Shown here piece by piece: positions 56,660 through 64,000 of a stretch of DNA of 64,000 nucleotides. Position 1 is the stretch's first letter; each line of letters begins with the position of its first letter. Source of the DNA: Nyssa sinensis (Eukaryota; Streptophyta; Magnoliopsida; Cornales; Nyssaceae); the NCBI GenBank assembly GCA_008638375.1, contig CM018036.1, positions 12,386,328 to 12,450,327 on the forward strand, written 5' to 3'. The position numbers and the translations under genes were made by a program. The notes beneath the pieces were generated by a model. That model was not told the DNA's origin and ran no database searches. It was given only the letters and a program-made list of their open reading frames with translations.

Positions 56660-57199
56660 GCATGGGTTGCTCAGGACAACTTGAAAAAGTTGAATCACAC
56701 GGGTAGAGTGAGGGACTACGTGAAAGAATTCACGTCCTTGATGCTTGACATCCAGAACATGTCAGAAGAGGACAAGCTGTTTAATTTCATGTTTGGACTC
56801 CAAGCATGGGCGCAGGTTGAATTGCAAAGGCAAGGGGTAAGAGACCTTCCTTCTGTAATTGCTACAGTAGAGGGGCTGGTCGACTTCAAGGTTGTTGGAT
56901 CCACATCCTCAACCGAAAGGAAGAAGAACAATGGTGGGAAGAAGGCCAAAGATGGACAATCCAGAGATGCTAAAAAGCAACATGATGGAAAGAAGAAGAA
57001 CGGAAGTAGTAGTGGCACTTCCAAGTCCAAAGGAGAAACAAGCCAGAGCAAAGGCAAGCCCATGAATGGCTGTTTCTTCTATAATGACCCCCATCGCTTA
57101 AGAGATTGCCCCAAACGAGAGAAACTAAGTGCCTTGGTGCTTGATAGCAAGGACTCAGACAGTGACTCTGATGTTCCAACTAGAGTCAATCCACTCTAG
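56660..57199 (+). pseudogene. Gypsy gag, 3' part, with zinc knuckle
   Basis: Continues gag with AWVAQDNLKKLNHTGRVRDY, VKEFTSLMLDIQNMSEEDKL and FNFMFGLQAWAQVELQRQGV. A Lys/Ser-rich linker follows, then GCFFYNDPHRLRDCPKREK, a CCHC knuckle whose second Cys is Tyr. The frame ends at a TAG (57197-57199). Confidence 0.87.
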
Positions 57200-57244
57200 T
57201 TGCTGAATACCATCACAGTTCAGAAGCCGTAGACTCAACGGGGT

Positions 57245-57612
57245 TTGATGTATGTGCAGGCAAAGGTGAATGGCAAAGAGGTGCGAGCAATGATGGATAC
57301 TGAAACCACTCACAACTTTGTGGCCCAGCGAGAAGTGGCTACCTTTGGCCTAAAATTGGATCAAAACACGAGCAAGTTGAAAGTAGTCAACTCGGAGGCC
57401 AAACCAGTCCAAGGTATAGCACAAGCGACCCTCAACATTGGTGCTTGGGAGGGCCTGTGAAATCTGATGGCAGTACCCTTGGACGATTTTGATTTGATCC
57501 TTGGTAACGAGTTTTTCATGAAGGCCAAAGTGATGGTCATGCCTCATCTTGATGGCATGATGATCACCGATGAGAAAGCTACATGTTTTGTCCCTGCTAT
57601 TTACAACAACTA
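57245..57612 (+). pseudogene. Gypsy aspartic protease with altered active site
   Basis: MYVQAKVNGKEVRAMMDTET then THNFVAQREVATFGLKLD. The family active site is D-T/S-G; here it is D-T-E. After a TGA at 57458 the frame gives LMAVPLDDFDLILGNEFFMK, the flap and C-terminal part. Likely dead on both counts. Confidence 0.8.
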
Positions 57613-57643
57613 AAGCAAGAAGGTAGGGAAAAAGAAAACAGGG

Positions 57644-58777
57644 ATGCTCTCTACATTGCAGTTGAAGACTGGACTGTGGAAAGGCGAAGAGACTTACCTT
57701 GCAGCCTTGGTGGAGATCAGGCCCGACACCACTGTGGAAGTTCTTGATGAAGTGGCTGACTTGCTAAAGGAGTTTGCAGATGTCATGCCACCAGAACTTC
57801 CCAAGTCCCTTATGCCTCGACGTGCAACTGATCACAAGATCGAGTTGGAACCTGGTGCAAAGCCTCCTACACAGGTTCCTTACAAAATGGAGCCTCCCCA
57901 ATTGGCCGAATTGAGGAAGCAATTGAAGGAACTCCTTGATGCAGGGTTTATTCAGCCTTCAAAAGCCCCTTTTGGAGCCCTAGTGTTGTTCCAGTGGAAG
58001 TAGGATGGTTCAATGAGGATGTGCATTGACTATCAGGCCCTGAACAAGGTGACTATAAAGAACAAGTACCCAATCCCGAATGTCCATGACCTCTTTGACA
58101 GACTGAGCAAAGCTTCCTACTTCACAAAACTGAACTTGCGCTCAGGCTATTGACAAGTGCGAATTGCTGAGGGAGATGAGGCCAAGACTGCCTACGTCAC
58201 TTGCTACGGATCGTATGAGTTCCTAGTGATGCCCTTTGGCCTCACTAATGCACCTGCCACATTCTATAACCTTATGAATGATGTTTTTTACAAGTATATT
58301 GACAAATTTGTTGTAGTATATCTAGACGACATTGTAGTCTACAGTGAGACTATCACGGATCACTTAACTCACTTGGGGTTGGTTTTCAGCAGCTTGAAAG
58401 AAAACCAACTCTATGTAAAGAAAGAGAAGTGTGAGTTCTGCCAACGAGAAGTGATGTTTCTTGGCCATTGGGTTAGTAATGGCAGAGTTCAGATGGATGA
58501 ACAGAAGGTGAAGGCAATCCTTGATTGGGCTGCACCAACTAAAGTGTCAGAACTAAGATCTTTTCTTGGACTTGCTAACTACTATCGCAGATTTATCAAG
58601 GGTTACTCTAAAAAGGTAGCCCCATTGACGGACTTGCTGAAGAAGGACAACCGGTGGGACTGGAATGAAGTATGCCAGACAGCCTTTAAGAAGCTGAAGC
58701 ATGCAGTGGCTTCGAAGCCAGTGTTGCGCCTGCCAGACTTTGAGTTGCCTTTTGAAGTCCTACACAGATGCCTCTGA
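57644..58777 (+). pseudogene. Gypsy reverse transcriptase, broken
   Basis: 57644-58003 gives the N-terminal region (PPELPKSLMPRRATDHKIEL, LRKQLKELLDAGFIQPSKAP). Stops at 58001 and 58153 (SGY-stop-QVRI, where the family has Trp) split it. 58157-58777 is open: [20 protein letters not shown], the catalytic [12 protein letters not shown] with both Asp kept, [19 protein letters not shown] and [20 protein letters not shown]. The C-terminal end shifts frame at about 58760. Confidence 0.9.
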
Positions 58778-59150
58778 TAGAGCCTTGGGAGGGGTTCTGG
58801 TTCAAGAAAAACATCCTAGTTGCCTTTGAGAGTTGGAAGTTGAAGGATGCTGAGCAGAGGTATTCTGCCCATGAGAAAGAGATGACTTGCAGTTGTATAC
58901 TGCTTTGACAATTGGAAGCACTATCTGATGGGGACTCGATTCACGGTGGTGACGGACAATGTTGCCAACACCTACTTCAAGACCCAGAAGAAGCTGACTC
59001 CCAAGCAGGTACGCTGGTAGGAGTTCTTGGCAGAATTTGATTTTGAATGCGTTCAAAGACCTAGCAGTCAAAATTACACTTTGAGTAGAAAGATCCGTGC
59101 AGGAGTATGTTGCTGCCCTGTCCAACGTGCAGACAGACTTGCTGCAATGT
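58760..59150 (+). pseudogene. Gypsy RNase H, broken
   Basis: Frames in turn give [14 protein letters not shown] (first catalytic Asp), FESWKLKDAEQRYSAHEKEM, HYLMGTRFTVVTDNVANTYF and TPKQVRW-stop-EFLAEFDFE. At least four frame breaks. Confidence 0.8.
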
Positions 59151-59169
59151 GTGAAGGACCTTTCTTAGT

Positions 59170-60170
59170 CAGACAGTGCTTATGAGAAGCTACGACAACA
59201 AGTCAGAGATGGAGTTGTTCGCAAGTATTGGTTGGATGATGAGATATTATATGCAAAATGCGACAGACTTTATGTTCCTAGTGGTAGGGGACTGAGGCGA
59301 GAACTCCTGAGGGAGACATGATCCACAGTGGGCTGGACATCCTAGCATTGAGTGGATGCTAGCCCTACTGTCCCGTTCATACTATTGCCCGAAGATGGAA
59401 GAGGACATAGAAACCTATGTCAAGACTTGTCTGGTGTGCCAATAAGAAAAGTTAGAGAAAAAGAAAGAGGCAGGGCTGCTGCAACCCTTACCCATCCTGA
59501 GAGACCATGGCAATCAATTTCCATGGATTTTATTTCAGGGCTGCCAAAAGTGGATGGATTCAGATCCATCTTTGTTATTGTTAACAGGTTCTCAAAGTAT
59601 GGGATTTTCATCCCTGCACCACACGCATGCCCGACAGACGTGGTTGTAGAATTGCTCTTTCAAAATGTGGTGAAGTATTTTGAACTGCCGGAGGACATTA
59701 TCAGTGACCGGGACTCATAGTTCACAGGCAGGTTCTGGACGGTTCTATTCGGGCTGAGGGCTCAGGACTGAAGTTCTCCACAACAAACCATCCTCAGACT
59801 GATGGTTAGATAGAGAGGATGAATGCACTGCTGGAGGAGTACTTGCGGCACTATGTGACTGCAAGCTAGAAGAATTGGGTGCAACTTATGAACACTGCCC
59901 AATTTTTTTACAACCTGCAGAAGTCATCTGCAACAGGACTCAGTCCCTTCGAGGTGGCCACTGGACAGTAGCCCTCTCACTCCCCATGAGGTGGCCAAAT
60001 AGAAGACTGGTGGCCAATGTCCAACTGCCTATCACTTTGCGAGAGACAATCAGGAGTTGCTGGATGAAGCTATGGACAGCCTCAACAAGGCACAGCGTCA
60101 GGATGAAGAAGTACGCTGACAAACACAGAAGGTCACTTGAGTTTCAGTTAGGAGATTAAGTTCTGGTAAA
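59170..60170 (+). pseudogene. Gypsy integrase, broken
   Basis: H2C2 zinc region near 59335-59440 (…HPSIEWMLALLSRSYY, YVKTCLVCQ), then the core: RPWQSISMDFISGLPKVDGF with the first catalytic Asp, RSIFVIVNRFSKYGIFIPAP, YFELPEDIISDRDS with the second Asp, followed by a TAG where the family has Gln. Beyond 59720 the frame shifts repeatedly. The GPY/F-like segment is at 60172-60340 ([29 protein letters not shown]). Confidence 0.85.
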
Positions 60171-60383
60171 GTTGAATCCTCAAATCTGGAAGAAGATCAG
60201 CAGTAAGACAGTTCACCGGGGGCTGATCCCAAAATATGATGGACCCTTTGAAGTGATCAAGAGGGTGGGGAATGTGGCTTATCGGCTGAAGCTTCTAGAC
60301 AGACTGAAGATTCACCCAACATTCCATTTGAGCTTATCCATCAAGATGTTCTCGATGCCTCAAGGAAGCAAGCAAGAAAGGCA

Positions 60384-60590
60384 TTGCCAGTGATAAGGAA
60401 ACAGTTTGAGAAAGATGTTGAGAAAATTTTTTCTCACAAGACGCAAGGTCAGAGGAAGAAGAACTGGCGGACTGATTATCTGGTTCAGTGGAAGGGCGGC
60501 AGTGAGGCAGATGCAAGTTGGGAAAGAGATGTGACTTTGTGGCAATTTCAGCGGCAGATTCGAGACTATTGGAACAATCTGAAGGGTTGA
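60384..60590 (+). pseudogene. Gypsy C-terminal chromodomain
   Basis: Gives NWRTDYLVQWKGGSEADASW then ERDVTLWQFQRQIRDYW. The Y-L-V-x-W-K-G…W-E pattern is a chromodomain, which targets chromovirus integration to marked chromatin. The stop codon (60588-60590) lies within the first bases of the 3' LTR. Confidence 0.85.
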
Positions 60591-61602
60591 CACGGCCATG
60601 GCATTGGTGAGCCTCAGCTAATGCCAAGGCCAAGGTGGGGGTGACTTGTCATGGGCACCCTTCCTTGAAGATTGAGATGCCTTAGAATTATATTCCAGGC
60701 TTGGAATTACATTCAGGAGTGGAATGGCATTCGGGAGTGGAAATAACATTCCAAGGTTGGATGTCTTGAAGGATTTTTAACTTGGTGCAATTAGATGCAC
60801 GACTCGGGCAACGAAGGGTTAAGGCAATTCCTTTGTAAACAGTTTGGCGCATGGATTGTCTTTGGTAAGGCAAATGCGCACAGATGGAAGAACTGGCTCT
60901 GCAAGAGGTTGTGTCTACTCCTGTCAAGTGGACAAGTCTTCATAAGACATATATAGGGGGCAGTACCCCCTTGAGGCACCTATGGGCGAGTTGGCCATGC
61001 GGCCTAAGACCTTGGCACCTTCGGGGCAAGGCATGTTGCTGTTGTAAGCTGGGTTCGACATGGTGGTCCGACCTTCATCACCATTGGTGGCAACATACAG
61101 TGGCAATGTTAGACAAACAAGTCCGAACCATGAGTAGGCATGGTTCGACAATGAGGGTTGACACGAAAGCATTGGTGGGACCAAGTGGTGCATTGATGCA
61201 AGGCAGCAGGACATGTGGCCTGCAGTGTTGGACTGGCAGAATACAGGTCCGTCTAAGAAAGGGAAACCATGTGATGAGTTGGCGCGAGTCAAGTCCATTT
61301 AGGAAAGGGAAACCGTGTGATGTGTTTGCCTATAAATACAATATAATAGGGGGCGGAGACAGATAGAAGAGAGCGTGTTCTCTTGTCATGCAACCCTTAG
61401 GTTGTGTATTCCTTTGTATTCGTATGAGAGTATTGTGAATAAAAGGTTGGGAAAGTGTTTCCTGTAGTCTGTATGTCTTTGTGTGTTGCTGTGCTCTCTT
61501 TTATAAGTCTCTTAGCATGCGTGTGAGTATTGATTGACTAAGACAGCGTCTTAGTGACGCACAAAGCAGAAAAATTCAGAAACTAATTTAGACCCTGTGA
61601 CA
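60580..61602 (+). repeat. 3' LTR of Gypsy element
   Basis: About 1023 bp, begins TGAAGGGTTGACACGG, ends CTGTGACA. TATA box CCTATAAATAC at about 61328-61340. Homologous to 51262-52287. Confidence 0.88.
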
Positions 61603-62069
61603 CCTATTATGGTGAGACTCACAGTGGAAGCCACGTAGGTCACACTTTATTATAAATTTGAGTTTATATGAAATATGTTTTAATTCTTAAATCACTTAAA
61701 AATTAAAAATAAAGTAGTAATAGAAATAAAAATTTAATCCCTAAGTCATCTAAAATTTAAAATACATTAGTTCACATGCACAATAGCATTGCCAGTGCAA
61801 AATATTTCTCTCCTGTTTTTAAATTTCAAACTCCAATTGTACCGATGACCAATCTAAAGTCGCCCACATGGCGCCCCCTCTGACCAAAGAACGGTCTCAG
61901 ATTGATGAATTCACTTTCCCTACTTCGCTTTCACTACTAACTTTATGTGTTCATCTTTACTTTCTACTCTATTTATAAGATTGACTGGTCTTCCTCGATC
62001 CTACCTTCTACTTCCATTCATAGTCTCACAGTAACACACGCACGCACACACACACACCCTAGGGCATCG
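61603..62069 (+). promoter_or_regulatory. upstream region of histone deacetylase gene
   Basis: Sits between the Gypsy 3' LTR and the gene start. TTTATAAG at 61972-61979 could be the TATA box, about 90 bases before the candidate ATG. A (CA)n run lies at 62035-62058, probably in the 5' UTR. The transposon ends only about 470 bp before the gene. Confidence 0.5.
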
Positions 62070-62243
62070 ATGGAGTTGGAACCTGAGATAAAAAAATAAT
62101 AGCAATGCACAACGTCGAGTTGGGCTTCTATACGATGAGAGGATGTGTAAGCATTCCACTCCTGACGGCGATCATCACCCCGAGAACCCCAATCGCATTC
62201 GTGCCATTTGGAACAAGCTCGAAACCGCCGGGATTCCCCAGAG
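62070..62243 (+). CDS. HDAC exon 1 (start unresolved)
   Basis: The conserved frame runs from a TAA at 62089-62091 to the donor CAGAG|GTGTTG at 62243. From ATG 62070 the frame reads MELEPEIKK and then stops at 62097. One A fewer in the A run would join the ATG to the conserved frame. Confidence 0.7.
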
Positions 62244-64000
62244 GTGTTGCTCTTCGTACCTACACAGACATACATATACAGATATATTTAAATTGGTGTG
62301 AATTCAGCTGTTTTGTGTTGCTTTAGATGTTACTGTTTATGTATTGAATTGCTAGAGTGTAGTTTTAGGGCATTTCAAGTGAATTTAACAATTTGATTGC
62401 TGACTTGCGACATTACTTCAAATACATGTTATAAGCTCTTAAGCATGGTGGTAATAGAACTTGGTCAAACATTCTGATAGAAGTGTTAGTAACTCCTAAT
62501 TTCCGAGATCATTGATAAGATCAGTTAAGCTTCTGACGTTTAATAGGAACTGCAACGTGCTTTTATAAATTTTGTCTAATTTTCCATCATTTTTTTTCAT
62601 GCACAATTTGAAATTCAGTATTTTCATAGTGATTGGACTAAATGGAATGTAAGGCAATAGTATTACTTCTTTTTTCTTTTTATTTTTTTAAGCCAAAAAA
62701 TTTATATATCTTTGGTTGAATTGATCTCAATGTAAATGTATTTTGACTTCGATTGAATGCTATTGTGAACGGCATTGATGGTTTATTCTCTTTTAGATGT
62801 GTGGTTTTGAAAGCTAATGAAGCAGAAGATAAATATATAGCTTCAGTTCACACAAAAAATCACATTGATTTGATTAAGAATATAAGCTCCAAAAAATTCG
62901 ATTCACGGAGAGACAGGATTGCTGCCAAATTTAGTTCTATATATTTCAATGAAGGCTCATCTGAAGCTGCTTCTCTTGCCGCTGGCTCTGTCATCGAGGT
63001 AATACTTGTGGGGTTGCTATATTTTTTATCAAATTTTATTGGGTCCTAATAGAAGCTTCAAGAGATATTCGTACGTGATATAAATATTAGATTTCCCCCC
63101 ATTTTGCGTGTCTTTTGTTTTCCACTGTTAATGCATGCCTATTTTTCAACATTTTAGATTCACAAAGCACGTTCCACATTTATTTTCTCACTGTGTTTCA
63201 TTATGGGAACTTGTAGAAACATTTGTTCTGAATAACACCTTTAATTTTGAAACAATTAGCTGCAAAATTTAAACCAAAATCACATAATATAACTGGACCT
63301 TCATGAAAACTTTGCCTATTCTAATTGCTTGTTACGATGATAAATATTCTGCTTGTCAAGCATGATAACGTGGGTTTGAATCTAAGAGCAATCACTTTGA
63401 CTAGTCACTAGACCAAAGTTGGGTAAACCTTTTGATGAAGACATGACACTGAGTTTTCCTTAATTTTTGCCTCGATTTATTTGTTAACAAAAAAAAAAAA
63501 TGAAGATTAATGTAACACTAACACCTAGTTTTTACTAACTATTTTATAAAAATTTTCCGGAGCTGAATATACTCAATTTAATATCATTAATTTGGTTTCA
63601 ATATCCTGCCTATATTAGAGTTTGGCCAGATAATCACAATTTTACTACCCAACTCAATAAAGTCATATTCTTTTAGTACCTAGGTCAGCTACATGAATAT
63701 TTTTTTAATATGATTTTTTTTTGGTAAATGTTATAATTTTCATTCTTTTTTTTAGAAGTTAATTGTGTGTGTATTTTTTTTAGTGATAATTCTACTTATG
63801 TTTGTATATTTAATATTTATTTTTAAAAGTTTAAGAGCCTAATGTAGATGTCTGCTCAAATAGGTTGCTGAGAAAGTCGCCAAAGGGGAATTGAATTCTG
63901 CTCTCGCTATTGTCAGGCCTCCAGGACATCATGCGGAAGAAAATGAACCAATGGGATTTTGTCTATTCAACAATGTTGCTATCACAACAAGTTTTCTCTT
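62070..64000 (+). CDS. class II histone deacetylase, HDA5/HDA18-like (5' part, cut by window)
   Basis: Three exons join in frame: up to 62243, 62797-62998 and 63864 onward; introns are GT…AG. The protein starts with [20 protein letters not shown] and [17 protein letters not shown], then [39 protein letters not shown], and [13 protein letters not shown] with the two catalytic-site His, [10 protein letters not shown]. This is the N-terminal half of the zinc-dependent deacetylase fold, which removes acetyl groups from histone lysines. Subfamily from similarity to HDA5. Odd: the ATG at 62070 is one base out of frame with this protein, because of a run of seven A (62090-62096). The next in-frame ATG is 62143 (MCKH), which would cut the start of the domain. 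The rest lies outside the window. Confidence 0.85.
62797..62998 (+). CDS. HDAC exon 2
   Basis: Acceptor TTCTCTTTTAG, donor ATCGAG|GTAATA. The first base completes the split Arg codon. Encodes [34 protein letters not shown] and further to AAGSVIE. Confidence 0.88.
63345..63430 (+). repeat. SINE fragment in HDAC intron 2
   Basis: GTGGGTTTGAATCTAAGAGC and CAATCACTTTGACTAG match the box B and following part of the copy at 37400-37555. Confidence 0.45.
63864..64000 (+). CDS. HDAC exon 3 (partial)
   Basis: Acceptor CTCAAATAG. Encodes [40 protein letters not shown] and TTSFL. It runs off the window end. Confidence 0.88.

Larger units (their letters stand above)
51262..61602 (+). mobile_element. 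chromodomain Ty3/Gypsy retrotransposon, inactive, with nested insertion
   Basis: LTR-to-LTR element on the + strand. 5' LTR 51262-52287, 3' LTR 60580-61602. PBS (TGGTATCAAAG, initiator Met type) at 52290. Order gag, protease, RT, RNase H, integrase, chromodomain, as in chromoviruses. The gag is split by a 3.7-kb insertion. Many stops fall at Trp and Gln codons. Flanks CCCCT and CCTAT do not make a clean duplication. By eye the LTRs differ at several percent of sites, so the insertion is not recent. Confidence 0.9.

Noticed and set aside
60884..61366. 160-codon ORF in the Gypsy 3' LTR (and a similar - strand ORF in the 5' LTR)
   Set aside because: Lies wholly in LTR sequence, differs between the two LTRs by frameshift, and has no known domain.

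Overview
This is nuclear DNA from a eudicot plant. It is AT-rich and intron-rich, and it is dominated by LTR retrotransposons, L1-type LINEs, Au-like SINEs and small DNA transposons. I cannot name the species from sequence alone. Two host genes are clear, both on the + strand. The first is a PHD-finger gene of the AIPP2/PAIPP2-like family (about 28.9-41.2 kb), in at least seven exons. The second is the 5' end of a class II (HDA5/HDA18-like) histone deacetylase gene (62.07 kb to the window end), three exons seen and cut by the window edge. Both encode chromatin-associated proteins.

Layout. 1-8.4 kb: intergenic DNA with a Stowaway MITE, a LINE RNase H relic and other short repeats. 8.45-11.2 kb: a decayed + strand LINE. 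11.4-12.1 kb: an unrecognised coding-like relic on the - strand. 12.4-14.5 kb: a Copia relic into which a 5'-truncated LINE has inserted. 14.94-16.02 kb: a Mutator-like element with long TIRs and a 9-bp target duplication. 16.7-21.37 kb: a nearly full-length but dead Copia element on the - strand with two LTRs, PBS and PPT. 23.2-28.3 kb: a rearranged - strand LINE whose reverse transcriptase segment is inverted and which also hosts a hAT element. 28.9-41.2 kb: the PHD gene, whose introns hold at least four hAT-like elements and two SINEs. 43.28-48.44 kb: a hAT-like element with an 8-bp duplication that contains a signal-peptide-encoding exon and a nested 3.4-kb solo-LTR-like insertion. 51.26-61.60 kb: a chromodomain Ty3/Gypsy element whose gag is split by a 3.7-kb solo-LTR-like insertion with an exact 5-bp duplication. 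61.6-64 kb: promoter and first exons of the deacetylase gene.

The transposons do not form a working system. Every large element carries stops, frameshifts or altered catalytic residues. What can be read well is the history: nested insertions with matching target duplications. The hAT-like family with CAAGGATC termini has three copies here, two of them in introns of the PHD gene. The deacetylase start is odd: the first good ATG is out of frame with the conserved protein by one base in a run of seven A. No CRISPR, operon or bacterial feature is present. I found no tRNA or rRNA gene other than tRNA-derived SINEs.
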